A DNA stretch of 64,000 nt from Schistocerca nitens. Taxonomy: Eukaryota; Arthropoda; Insecta; Orthoptera; Acrididae. The notes under the pieces were generated by a model, which ran no database searches, was not told the DNA's origin, and saw nothing but the letters and a program-made list of their open reading frames with translations. The stretch is from positions 738,146,950 through 738,210,949 of the forward strand of contig NC_064615.1 of NCBI RefSeq assembly GCF_023898315.1. The letters run 5' to 3'. Positions within the stretch are counted from its first letter, which is position 1. Each line of letters begins with the position of its first letter. Positions 33,357-43,770 of the stretch are shown piece by piece. The translations under genes and the position numbers were made by a program.

Positions 33357-34015
33357 GTAAAATACACATTTTCTCAATATAGCTCCAACAGCAACAGTTT
33401 TGTATCATCAGTTATATAATTAAAAAAATAGCTTTTTTACTTAATACACGTAGGCATAACCAGATAAAGTGCATTGCATTTATTTGCGTCAAAGAGCTTT
33501 TGATGAAGTAACTCTGTAAATTGAGGGATTTTTCATATACATAAAAATATGGATCATGAAGTCGTCACAGTGATAGAGCTACCCTTTTTTTCTATTTTAA
33601 TATTGTTAGAGACAAAAACACTTTTTTTATGAAAAGAGTATTCAAACTGAAGTTGCACATTATTTTCACTTATAGTTACCATTTTTATTTGTGATTGGAT
33701 TCATTTTTGTATAAGTACACACTACAAATTAATATTTTAGTCTTATAGTGTGGCTTGGTGGCTCAGTGATGACAGACTACAAATCCAATGGTTTCAGCTT
33801 TGATCCCCAATCAGTCTTAGGATTTTTATCTGTGATGTATCACTTTTTTCACATTTGGCAGTGTTTGTTGATGGTGAAAAATGTTGAACTACACCATGGT
33901 TCAGAATCCACATTGAGCTGTAGGTCCCCCTAAAAATGGCTGGGTTCCAAGGTCAGAGGAATACAATAACATACTACTTCCAACATTACCATGCCTAGTA
34001 AAGCACTGTGGTGTT
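33357..34015. other. Intronic, no recognised element
   Basis: AT-rich sequence after CUB exon 4. At about 33750-33960 the text gtggcttggtggctcagtga ... gtaggtccccctaaaaatggc has the flavour of a degenerate tRNA-derived SINE, but I could not match it to a family here. Confidence 0.35.
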
Positions 34016-34370
34016 CAAAGCAATCTTCTGCAAGATGACAGCTTTACTTATGTTACTTGTATGTTTGGATGAACAGACATTTTTGACATAGACAGTCGAC
34101 TGAAACTGCTTCGAAATAAATTTGCTAAATGTGAATAACTTGACTTCACCTGTGGTAGGTACAGATGTACTATGTAAGATATGAAAATTTTTATCGAACC
34201 ATGACTTGATCCTAGATTTCCCACTTACCGCGAACCACAGCCTTAACCAATTAGGCTTGCCATGCACGCCTTGCACACTGACCAAAACTTCCATATATCA
34301 CATTGTCTACATCCTTGTACTACAGTCTTCCACATTCATCACCAAATGCTCACAGCTATAGTCTGGCTTC
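34016..34370 (-). repeat. tRNA-derived SINE (delta family), inverted copy
   Basis: The complement carries a tRNA-like head (CTAATTGGTTAAGGCTGTGG ... GGTAAGTGGGAAATC) followed by TCATATCTTACATAGTACAT and ending TGTCTGTTCATCCAAACATA. The same succession occurs in plus orientation at 34530-34812, so the two copies form an inverted pair. Homology also extends upstream of the tRNA head. Confidence 0.72.
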
Positions 34371-34381
34371 ACATTTAGCCA

Positions 34382-34452
34382 GTTTCTTTTGAAGTAATTT
34401 CAGTCAGCAGTCTATCATTAAAAATGTCTGTTCATCCAGACATGCAAGTAAA
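34382..34452 (+). repeat. SINE delta 3' fragment
   Basis: TTTCAGTCAGCAGTCTATCA and AAAATGTCTGTTCATCCAGA match the 3' part of the delta SINE. It is the third copy in 800 bp. Confidence 0.65.
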
Positions 34453-34529
34453 TACTACATGGTGAGGCAGGCAAAAGACAATAAGATCATAGAGCTTGAT
34501 ACCACATAGTCTCGTTCGCAGTGGCGTGG

Positions 34530-34812
34530 GAATACAGAGTACAACTGCAAACATTTAGCGATGAATGCAGGAGACAGTGGTATAAGGATGTAGGCAGTGT
34601 GACATATGGAAGTTTGAGTCATTGCAGAAGGCATGCACAGATAGCTTAATGGTTAAGGTGACCACTCATGATAAATGAGAAATCCGGGTTCGATTTCCAA
34701 CCTAGCACAAGTTTTCATATGTTACCAACAGGTAGTACATCTATACCTTCCACAACTGAAGCCAAGATATTCACATTTAGAAAATATATTTCTAAGCTAC
34801 TTACTTTAATCA
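34530..34812 (+). repeat. tRNA-derived SINE (delta family)
   Basis: Head ATAGCTTAATGGTTAAGGTG (box A) and GAAATCCGGGTTCGATTTCC (box B), then TTTTCATATGTTACC ... CACATTTAGAAAATATATTTC. It is homologous to the inverted copy at 34016-34370, including about 85 bp before the tRNA head. Confidence 0.75.
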
Positions 34813-35470
34813 TCGGTTCTGAACACAAATGTGTTGTTTCAGATTTCTTGCATGTGACACACAAGTCAGTTGTTTTGTTCTTGCAATTTGATGCTCTGCA
34901 TTGCTGTCTTCGTTTCTTGTTTGCTTGTCCATCTGACAATTAGAGGGACTTTTTTTGGTACATATTTTTCACATGTACATGAGATGCTGCAGAAACTGCT
35001 TGTGGCTAATATGATTTCTTGTAATTGTTCTGTAAAGAATACATGCAGAGTGGTGGAAAAAACTGCATCCAGGAAATAATTTTTTTTAAAAAAAGTGAAG
35101 CTTTAGTGCAAAAAAACTATGTGCAGAAATAAAGTGTAGCAACTTATGGAGTAAAGCCATCTGACAAAAATTTGGAGCAACTATAAGTAAACCAAGACGT
35201 ATGTACACAAACAATTATAGCATGTTACTGGAAAATAATGACCAAAAACATGCAAACAAGTCAAACTTATCTCAAAGTAATCACAAAACACCAAAGTGAA
35301 AAGCAAAGTGTCACATTCTCAACTAAATTTATTAAATGAAACCAATATTGTGTGATTGTGTGCACAAACAGATTCAGTCTGCTATCACAAACAATGAATG
35401 TACTAAGAGATGACAATATGCAATCAAAAGTTTCGAAACTGGAAACAACACACAATAACAGTCAATGTGT

Positions 35471-35481
35471 AAAACAAGATG
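35471..35481. repeat. Left target duplication of SINE alpha copy 1
   Basis: AAAACAAGATG, repeated exactly at 35677-35687. Confidence 0.92.
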
Positions 35482-35676
35482 CCGGCCGGAGTGGCCAAGC
35501 GGTTCTAGGCGCTTCAGTCTGGAACCGCGTGTTCTCAGGTTCGAATCCTGCCTCGGGCATGGATGTGTGTGATGTCCTTAGGTTAGTTAGGTTTAAGTAG
35601 TTCTATGTTCTAGGGGACTGATGACCTTAGAAGTTAAGTCTCATAGTGCTCAGAGCCATTTGAACCATTTTTTTTA
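35482..35676 (+). repeat. tRNA-derived SINE (alpha family), copy 1
   Basis: The head GAGTGGCCAAGCGGTTCTAG (box A with a variable-arm type, tRNA-Leu/Ser-like) and GGTTCGAATCCTGCCTCGGG (box B) is followed by GATGTCCTTAGGTTAGTTAG and ends GAGCCATTTGAACCATTTTT. It is bounded by an exact 11-bp duplication inside LINE B ORF1. The good condition of box A, box B and the duplication indicates a fairly recent insertion. Transcription would be by RNA polymerase III, and mobilisation depends on a LINE. Confidence 0.92.
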
Positions 35677-35687
35677 AAAACAAGATG
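35677..35687. repeat. Right target duplication of SINE alpha copy 1
   Basis: AAAACAAGATG, identical to 35471-35481. Confidence 0.92.
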
Positions 35688-36539
35688 CTGGGATCAATTA
35701 TTTGCTTTTGATAGCCATGGAAAAGGATTGGCAGAGATTAGGAATGAAAAACTGACAAATAAAAGTGTCGTTGGATTTGTGAAACCAGTTGCTCCACTGC
35801 GAGAAGGTACTCAATACACTGACCCGTACATTAACCAAGGAAGTTGTAAGTCTTGCATTATTTTAGCTGGAGCAAACAGTATCTACAAAAATGAGGCAAA
35901 GTATGGTTTGCAGTCTTCAAGGGAAGTATTCGAAAAGGTTGTGGACATGAAAGTATTTGTAATAAGCATGTCAGTGAGACATGACCTCTTGGAAAAATTG
36001 TGTGTAAACACATAAATAGAAACAACCAACTGAAAGTTTGGGAAAATATGCAAGCTTTTCAGCAATATAACATATATTAATACAGTCAACCAAAACAGGG
36101 AAGAGTCCAGTACTCACAGAATACATAGAAACAAGAAAGGCAATGCAGCAATGTGTGATATAATACTGAAACAATTACATTAAAATCAGCCAGGGTTAGT
36201 GCAACCTCCAATTACAGCAGCAGCAATGGAATCATCAGTTTCAGTTGAAGAACCAAATAATCCAATGATTCTAGACAGAGCTCAAACAGAAAGAAGATGA
36301 TCTCTGTCATGTTTAGTTGCAGTGCCACAAAGTACAACTTCAAAAATCACAGGTGAAACAGCATGTCACTACACATCAACTCCCCCCACACACAACAGGA
36401 AAAAACCACAACGTTTTTGTGGCAAGTGACTCCAGAGAAATGTAAAATTCATCTTGTAAAACATTGCTTTGGAAAGAAATTTACAACTATAAAAGTGTCA
36501 TGGATTATATGTCCTGTGCAGCTGATAAACATAATGCAG

Positions 36540-37790
36540 ACCTTAGCAGTGAAGAAACTAAGCCATCATCAAAATATGTACTCCTTCACCAAAATGTGCA
36601 GTCCCTCTGAAATAAATTTATGAGATGGAAATATTGTTTTCAGATGAATTAAAAGGAGCATTAGTTATATGTGTTAGTAAACACTGGTTAACAGAAAATG
36701 CATCATTACCTAAAATAATAGAGGGCTTTATCCTTTCAACATTTTAAGTAGAAAATGTCTATGCATGTAGGAACATGGATGTATGTTAGAAAAGACATCA
36801 AATAATGTTGCTTAAAGTTCATTGATCTGCTAGGGAAAGAGCAGGACTTTGCAATTTCCACTACCAAACTGACTAATTTAAATATAATTGTGTATATAGA
36901 AGCCCAGATGGAAACATAGCTACTTTCCTTGAAAATCTTGAGAGAACACTTCACAGTATAAAAGTATTTAGTAAAATGACTAACACGTGTCGTGACCTTA
37001 ACATAGATTTCATTAAGAACTTAAAACGCAGGTTAAACTTGAGGCCTTAGTAAAAACTTACAACAAGCATACAACCATTACATCCCCTACCAGAGCCACC
37101 AAATCATCCAGCAGTACTATAGATCAGGTACTAATAAATACAGACAAATTTTTATGCGAGACTGAAAATATGAATACAGGTTTCAGCAATCATTATGCAC
37201 GATTTATTTACTTCCCAATAGAGGCCTCTGGCTATACTGAACCACAAATAACAAGAAAAGGTAGAAATTTTAGCAAGCAACATCTCAGGGACCTACTGAA
37301 AAAGGAAACATGGAATGACATTTACAATTGTGAGGGAAATGGTAAAAAATTTGACACGTTCACAGAAATATTGTCATATCATTTCAATATTTTTTTTTTT
37401 TTTTTTTTTTTTTGCAGTTAAAAATAAGAAATACAAAGCCAATGAAAGAAATGTTTCTTGGCTGACAACAGGCATTAAAATATCTTATGCTGAAAAGAGG
37501 AGAGTTTCTGAAATTTTAAAAACACAAAATGTTACTGAAGAATTTCTGGTATATTTCAAGAATTATAACAGAGTGCTTCACAAAGTCATAAAAGAAGTTA
37601 AAAAAATGGCAAATGATCACCATATAATAACAGCTAGGAACAAAATGAAAGCCATGTGGAAGGTAGTCAAACAGCAAATAGGAAATGAGTCCACCCCCTC
37701 CCCTCCAAAATGTCAGCCTCCATCTCGTCCAAGGTGGCAGGCAAACAAATTACAAATTCAGAAGAAGTAACCAGTGCTTTTAGCACATAC
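36540..37790 (+). pseudogene. LINE B endonuclease and linker
   Basis: The endonuclease starts KYVLLHQNVQSLRNKF, with a degenerate VNTGxL block for the usual SEHWL, then a GGSCIYV-like block missing its middle. IYRSPDGNIATFLENLE and the GDFNID site (here cgtgaccttaacatagattt, first Gly/Asp altered) follow. SxHYARFIYFPIEASGYTE is the terminal SDH block (His retained). The linker holds NVSWLTTGIKISYAEKRR and FKNYNRVLHKVIKEVKKMAN, closely like LINE A. A T24 run at 37390-37413 disrupts it. Confidence 0.7.
37390..37413. repeat. Poly-T run in LINE B
   Basis: Twenty-four T residues inside the LINE B linker; probably a microsatellite expansion, and liable to sequencing error. Confidence 0.95.
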
Positions 37791-37799
37791 TTTTTAAAT

Positions 37800-38573
37800 A
37801 TTAGTGAACAGTTACTCTGTGGTATAACATCTTCAAAAAAAAATCTATCACATGCAATCACATCCAAATAGAAACTGACTCCCTATTTCTTCCCCCAACC
37901 AACCCTAAAGAAATTATACCGGCAGCTAATATGCTAAGAACAAACTTTGCAATAGGAATGGATGAGATTCTGGATTCTCACATTAAAGACACACATGACC
38001 TCATTAGCCCACCTTTTCAACAGTTTATTCACAACTGGAATTTTTTCTTCCACCTTAAAGGTAGTGAAATTCAAGCTTCTGTTTAAAAGGGTAAGAAAGA
38101 AGACAGCCAATTATAGGTCTTTGCTTAGCTATCTATATTTTTGAAAATGCTACTATTTTTTTCATAAGAGGCGTGGCCAATCAGTTGCACTTTTCTGGTT
38201 ATCTAGGAGATTCCTAGAAAAGTGCAACTGATTGTTCACAGCCCAGCATGGTTTCCGGAAAGGCCGTCAGCAATATTTGACTTTCTGAGTCAAGTTCTCC
38301 AAAAACTTGATAGTGGAAAAAAATAACTAGCATACACCTTGATCTGTGTAAGGCCTTTGACACCACAGAGCATATTCTATTGCTCTGGAAACTTGGTAGT
38401 ACTGGTATCAGAGGTACACTGAACAACTGGCTTAGGTCATACCTTACTGGATGCAGCCAAGTAGAAGAAATACAATATCAAGAAGATAAGAAATCAACCA
38501 AACACTACTCTGATTACAAGGAAGTAAAGTGTGGTGTACTGCAGGGCTCAGTACTTGATCCATCCTATTTTTG
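37800..38573 (+). pseudogene. LINE B reverse transcriptase, first part
   Basis: Readable blocks in several frames: IGMDEILDSHIKD (degenerate SxGxDxIP), a GFRKGRQQ-like block at about 38250 (tttccggaaaggccgtcagc), GTLNNWLRSYLTG and GVLQGSVLDPSYF. It ends abruptly where a TA-rich tract begins the Penelope-like insertion. The catalytic YADD region is on the far side at about 42.24 kb. Confidence 0.7.
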
Positions 38574-38597
38574 ATATATATATATATCCATGGATGG

Positions 38598-38912
38598 ACA
38601 TCTCTGCCCAAACTCTTTGCCTTTACAAATGTCTGCGTGTGTCTGTGTATGTGCGGATGGCTATGTGTGTGTGTGCGAGTGTATACCGTCCTTTTTTCCC
38701 CCTTCCGCTCCCGGGATTGGAATGACTCCTTACCCTCTCCCTTAAAACCGACATCCTTTCGTCTTTCCCTCTCCTTCCCTCTTTCCTGATGAAGCAACCA
38801 TTTGTTGCAAAAGCTTGAATTTTGTGTGTATGTTTGTGTTTGTTTGTGTGTCTATCGACCTGCCAGCACTTTTGTTTGGTAAGTCTCATCATCTTTGTTT
38901 GTAAATATATTT
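38598..38912 (+). repeat. Penelope-like element, left pseudo-LTR
   Basis: Direct repeat partner of 41640-41958. It lacks about 20 bp present in the right copy near 41750-41772. It contains a CTGATGA ... AAAA segment at 38786-38812 resembling part of a hammerhead ribozyme. Confidence 0.85.
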
Positions 38913-41567
38913 TTCCCACGTGGAATGTTTCCCTCTGCACAATCCATAGCCCTCACCCACCTAATCCTTCACCTATACATCGACTCAGCCAATGAACACA
39001 CCCGTCAACTCCTATCCCTAATCAAAGTCCTCAGTCTTTCCTCTCCCACATCCACACCGGCTGTTCATAGCATCCTCCTACAGGCCAACCGCAAATTAGA
39101 ACAGCATGCCACCCTCCACCTCAAAAAACTATCGAATCTCCTGGTTTCCCACCTCCGGAAAGGCAACTCACTCACCCTCCACAACCTTTCCAACAAACCT
39201 CAACCTCCTCTCATTGCACACAGACCCAGTCTCTTCCATCTACTCAATCTCCCACTTCCAGCTCCACTCGCCCCAACACCTCAAAATTCTAGCCAACACA
39301 ATGTGGAACCACAACACCCCAATTCAGTAGTTAACCTTTCCTCCAAACCTCTCTCCCAATCCGAAACCTCTGTCCTATCCAAAGGCCTCACCTCCAGCCC
39401 CACTCCCAGATTCAACCAAACTGCCCTTGTCAAAGATTTACTGTCCTACACTCGTAGTCTCTGCTGGAAATATCACTTTGCCACGAAGAAAAATAATCCT
39501 GATCCCACTCCTAATGATCCAACTCACCAAGACACTATCCAAATTGAACCCTGCCTGGAACAGTTCCGTCCTCCATCACACCGGGACCCACCTCCTCTTC
39601 CTCAAAATCACCCCCTCCAAACCTTCCAGGAATACCTCACTTCCAGCCTTGCCTCTCAATCTTTCTTGAAAAACCTTAATCCTACTCCCAACATCACCAC
39701 AGCCGAAGCCCAGACTATCCGTGATCTGAAAGCTGACTGATCCATCATCATTCTTCCGGCTGACAAGGGTTCCACGACCGTGGTACTTGATCATCGGGAG
39801 TATATGGTTGAGGGACTGCGTCAGCTTTCAGACAACACTACATACAAAGTTTGCCAAGGTAATCCCATTCCTGACGTCCAGGCGGAGCTTCAAGGAATCC
39901 TCAGAACCTTAGGCTCCCTACAAAACCTTTCACCTGACTCCATCAACCTCCTGACCCCACAGACACCTCGCACTCCTACCTTCTACCTACTTCCTAAAAT
40001 TCACAAACCCAAACATCCCGGCCGCCCCATTGTAGCTGGTTACCAAGCCCCCACAAACCGTGTCTCTGCCTACGTAGATCAACACCTTCAACCCATTACA
40101 TGCAGTCTCCCATCCTTCATCAAAGACACCAACCACTTTCTCAAACGCCTGGAATCCTTACCCAGTCTGTTACCCCCGGAAACCATCCTTGTAACCATTG
40201 ATGCCACTTCCCTATACACAAATATCGCACATGTCCAGGGCCTCGCTGCAATGGAACACTTCCTTTCACGCCGATCACCTGCCACCCTACCTAAAACCTC
40301 TTTCCTCATCACCTTAGCCAGCTTCATCCTGACTCACAACTTCTTCACTTTTGAAGGCCAGACATACCAACAATTAAAGGGAACAGCCATGGGTACCAGG
40401 ATGGCCCCCTCGTATGCCAACCTATTTATGGGTCGCTTAGAGGAAGCCTTCTTGGTTACCCAAGCCTGCCAACCCAAAGTTTGGTACAGATTTATTGATG
40501 ACATCTTCATGATCTGGACTCACAGTGAAGAAGAACTCCAGAATTTCCTCTCCAACCTCAACTCCTTTGGTTCCATCAGATTCACCTGGTCCTACTCCAA
40601 ATCCCATGCCACTTTCCTTGACGTTGACCTCCATCTGTCCAATGGCCAGCTTCACACATCCGTCCACATCAAACCCACCAACAAGCAACAGTACCTCCAT
40701 TATGACAGCTGCCACCCATTCCATATCAAACGGTCCCTTCCCTACAGCCTATGCCTTCATGGCAAACGAATCTGCTCCAGTCCTGAATCCCTGAACCATT
40801 ACACCAACAACCTGAAAACAGCTTTCGCATCCCGCAACTACCCTCCCAACCTGGTACAGAAGCAAATAACGAGAGCCACTTCCTCATCCCGTCAAACCCA
40901 GAACCTCTCACAGAAGAACCCCAAAAGTGCCCCACTTGTGACAGGATACTTCCTGGGACTGGATCAGACTCTGAATGTGGCTCTCCAGCAGGGATATGAC
41001 TTCCTAAAATCCTGCCCCGAAATGAGATCCATCCTTCATGATATCCTCCCCACTCCACCAAGAGTGTCTTTTCGCCGTCCACCTAACCTTCGTAACCTCT
41101 TGGTTCATCCCTATGAAATCCCCAAACCACCTTCCCTACCCTCTGGCTCCTACCCTTGTAACCGCCCCCGGTGTAAAACCTGTCCCATGCACCCTCCCAC
41201 CACCACCTACTCCAGTCCTGTAACCCGGAAGTTGTACATGATCAAAGGCAGAGCCATGTGTGAAAGCACCCACGTGATTTACCAACTGACCTGCCTACAC
41301 TGTGACACTTTCTATGTGGGAATGACCAGCAACAAACTGTCCATTCGCATGAATGGACACAGGCAGACAGTGTTTGTTGGTAATGAGGATCACCCTGTGG
41401 CTAAACATGCCTTGGTGCACGGCCAGCACATCTTGGCACAGTGTTACACCGTCTGGGTTATCTGGATACTTCCCACTAACACCAACCTATCCGAACTCCA
41501 GAGATGGGAACTTGCCCTTCAATATATCCTCTCTTCCCGTTATCCACCAGGCCTCAATCTCTGCTAA
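38895..41567 (+). pseudogene. Penelope-like RT with GIY-YIG endonuclease, one stop
   Basis: One plus-strand frame, 38895-41567, is interrupted only by TGA at 39738-39740 (context KAD*SIIILPADKG, probably CGA or TGG originally). About 890 codons. N-terminal part: helical, Leu/Pro-rich, no named domain. RT: ILPADKGSTTVVLD, TFYLLPKIHKP (about 39980), TIDATSLYTNI (first catalytic Asp, about 40195), QLKGTAMGTRMAPSYANLFM (about 40372) and WYRFIDDIFMIW (catalytic pair, about 40482). A cysteine-rich linker PCNRPRCKTCPMH precedes GIY-YIG: VIYQLTCLHCDTFYVGMTSN with R and the HRQ block. All catalytic motifs look intact. The start codon is the first Met of the frame; the true start is not certain. Confidence 0.88.
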
Positions 41568-41639
41568 TTTCAAGTTGCCGCCACTTATACCTCACCTGCC
41601 ATTCAACAACATCTTTGCCTCTGCACTTCTGCCTCGACT

Positions 41640-41954
41640 GACATCTCTACCCAAACTCTTTGTCTTTAAATATGTCTGCTTGTGTCTGTATATGTGTGGA
41701 TGGATAGGTGTGTGTGTGTGCGAGTGTGTACCTGTCCTTTTTTCCCCCTAAGGTAAGTCTTTCCAATCCCGGGACTGGAATGACTCCTTACCCTCTCCCT
41801 TAAAACCCACATCCTTTCATCTTTCCCTCTCCTTCCCCTCTTTCCTGATGAGGCAACAGTTTGTTGCGAAAGCTTGAATTTTGTGTGTGTGTTTGTGTTT
41901 ATTTGTGTGTCTATCGACCTGCCAGCACTTTCGTTCGGTAAGTCACATCATCTT

Positions 41955-41958
<4 letters not shown>
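41640..41958 (+). repeat. Penelope-like element, right pseudo-LTR
   Basis: Direct repeat of 38598-38912. It includes CTGATGA (41845-41851), a GCAAC/GTTGC hairpin and GAAA (41868-41871), the order of the central part of a hammerhead ribozyme. A second hairpin, GGTAAG ... CTTACC with an internal TCCAATCCCGGGACTGGA, lies at about 41752-41792 and is absent from the left copy. Confidence 0.85.

Positions 41959-42029
<71 letters not shown>
41957..42029. repeat. (TA)n microsatellite, left
   Basis: Uninterrupted TA repeats, about 36 units. ORFs with Ile-Tyr repeats over it are artefacts. Confidence 0.97.
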
Positions 42030-42031
<2 letters not shown>

Positions 42032-42141
42032 TCAGAGTAGCAGATGGGCTTGCTGACCTTTACAAACTGCAGAGAGGAGCCAACCTTCCCTTGCAGGAAC
42101 TCGATACCAGCTCTGGCCAATATGGAAATAGAAGATGTTGT

Positions 42142-42144
<3 letters not shown>
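42030..42144 (-). repeat. 115-bp duplicated segment, copy 1
   Basis: From CCTCAGAGTAGCAG to GATGTTGTCAA. It matches 43790-43904 with a single difference that I can find (a versus c after cttgctg). It is bounded on both sides by TA repeats. On the minus strand it is open in one frame ([18 protein letters not shown]). Identity unknown. Confidence 0.85.

Positions 42145-42212
<68 letters not shown>
42145..42212. repeat. (TA)n microsatellite, right
   Basis: About 34 TA units between the 115-bp segment and the resumption of LINE B at about 42213. Confidence 0.97.
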
Positions 42213-42213
<1 letters not shown>

Positions 42214-42807
42214 CCTAGCATTAACCAAACAGTGATATAGCACTACCCAGTTTATAAATGACACAAGCATTTTAATCAGTGGGAAGACAGCAGAAATGTT
42301 ACAGACAACACTATTTGAGATGTGAAGTTGTTTTGTAAACTGGATGAGTCAAAACAAACTGATAATAAATATAAGTAAATCAGTAGCATTAAATTTTCGT
42401 AAATGTCAAAAGAAACAGTGAAGAGAATGTAAAAATTCGGATATCAGACGCACATATTGCAAATGTGCTAATACATAATTTCCGTGGACTTGGCTCCAAT
42501 ATAACCATAGATGGGATACTCTCATTGATAGCATACTTAAAAGACAAAGTACCATGTGCTATTTAATGAGAGTGCTCGAAAACTGTTGTCATAAGGACTC
42601 TCTAATTACTGTTTACTATGCTAATATAAATTCTGTTCTAAAGTAAGGGGTTACTGTGTGAGGTAACTCATAATGCTGCCTAAAACTATGGGTGCAAAAA
42701 AGGATAGTGAAGATTGTGGCAGTAGTAAATGAACATCTATTAATATGTTGCTTCTATAGTCTGGAAGAGTCCCTCCAAAATCTCTGAGAGGCCTAAGAAA
42801 CTTAACA
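42213..42807 (+). pseudogene. LINE B reverse transcriptase, second part
   Basis: Resumes with NLALTKQ and [20 protein letters not shown], where INDTSI stands for the catalytic YADDTS, both Asp positions shifted by mutation. [19 protein letters not shown] and GLGSNITIDGIL follow (the LGxxID thumb motif), then CAI-VLENCC, NINSVLKYG and LWVQKRIVKIV. It continues into LEESLQNL before the TTAA of the piggyBac element. Its fit to the piece before 38.57 kb shows the Penelope insertion removed at most a few codons. Confidence 0.72.
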
Positions 42808-42811
42808 TTAA
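42808..42811. repeat. TTAA target duplication, left, of piggyBac
   Basis: TTAA directly before CACTCGAAGTACC; partner at 45889-45892. Confidence 0.88.
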
Positions 42812-43319
42812 CACTCGAAGTACCACTTGGGTAATTACCCTCCTCCATAATGACTACAGGACGAAATGCTCCTGTGATTTTCATGAATGTGTTTGTACAA
42901 CCCACCAAAAGTTCATCCCCCTAGCCCACCTAGAAATATGAAAAATTTACCTGTTATACCAGTAGTAACCATGTGGGTCATTTTTGACCCAGATACATTT
43001 TAATGTAATTTGATGTCAGTAACACGAATTTTCAGACACTGAATGGTTTCTGAGTGTCTCTTGACACTATTCTCGATATTCTGGAGTACATTACGACACT
43101 TTGGTCCAAAAATAATGTGAAATATGAAGAATTCCGAGGTCAGGCGATACTTTGTATCAGTGCAGCCTCCTGTTTTCTACGGACTGGTGACCTGCATACC
43201 CTACAGAGTGATACTGGGAAGCTACAGAGTAATGTATTATGTAGTGGGAATCTGCCCCTCTCCCGCTCCTACACTGTCTAGGGCACTGATATCAGTTCTC
43301 TTACATGACAGATTATGTC

Positions 43320-43770
43320 AGGCACATCGCCATTATGGAACGTCATAACTAACAATTTCTTCACCTCAGTGAAACTGGTGGATAAAGGAACAAGTTTAGT
43401 TGGCACTCTTTTGAGATCACTCAAAAAGGTCCCTCGTGTGGCAGGAAGTGGAGATGACGCATTGTATGCAGCACACTTAAAAGTCAGATGACAATCTTCT
43501 CACAGCATACCAAGGGTAAAAGAAAACAAATTCTTATTCTGAGTAACATGTATGCTGCATGTCAGGTGAATGAGAATACAGAGAAGAAACTTTCAGAAAC
43601 TGTGAAGTTTTATAATTAAACTAATGGTGGAGTTGATACAGTTGACCAAATGACTAGATGCTCAAGTGCCTGAGCTTTGAACCCACCGATGGCCTGTGCA
43701 TGTCTCTACAATATTCTTGACCTTGCCATGATCAACATTCACACAATTTTTAAGTTACTTACCTCTAAGA
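43320..43770 (+). pseudogene. piggyBac transposase remnant
   Basis: Reads NNFFTSVKLVDKGTSLVGTL and RSLKKVPRVA, then after a frameshift RKQILILSNMYAACQVNENT, SETVKFYN, TNGGVDTVDQMTRCSS and ALTHRWPV-like plus YNILDLAMINIHTIF. This is the DNxFTSxxLA ... VGTxRxNRKxxP ... VxxYNxxKGGVDxxDQM ... FYNILDLAxxNAxxI order of piggyBac transposases. GGVDTVDQM holds conserved acidic residues, while the DNxFTS Asp is Asn. Dead by stops and insertions. Confidence 0.75.

Larger units (their letters stand above)
35250..36015 (+). pseudogene. LINE B ORF1, esterase-like
   Basis: Joining across the SINE gives CVKQDAGINYLLLI, then AMEKDWQRL, readable in the next frame as DSHGKGLAEIRNEKL. That is a degenerate GDSxGxGL block I of an SGNH-hydrolase-like ORF1. 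LAGANSIYKNEAKYG follows (block GxNDxxxN). VFVISMSVRHDLLEKLCVNT is the SxxxRxDL block also found in LINE A. Catalytic integrity is doubtful because a frameshift lies at the GDS block. RNA-binding and esterase roles are known for the family, not shown here. Confidence 0.65.
38574..42212 (+). mobile_element. Penelope-like element with direct-repeat ends
   Basis: An RT plus GIY-YIG retroelement inserted into LINE B. Two direct repeats of about 315 bp (38598-38912 and 41640-41958) flank the coding region; they share blocks such as CAAACTCTTTGCCTTT/GTCTTT, GGAATGACTCCTTACCCTCT and TCTATCGACCTGCCAGCACT. These are the pseudo-LTRs typical of Penelope-like elements. The 3' side runs into a long (TA)n, a 115-bp unrelated segment, and another (TA)n before LINE B resumes. 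One in-frame TGA separates two large ORFs. Confidence 0.88.

Noticed and set aside
41874..42270. Ile-Tyr-rich ORFs on both strands
   Set aside because: Translation of (TA)n repeats; only the 115-bp insert between them is of interest.
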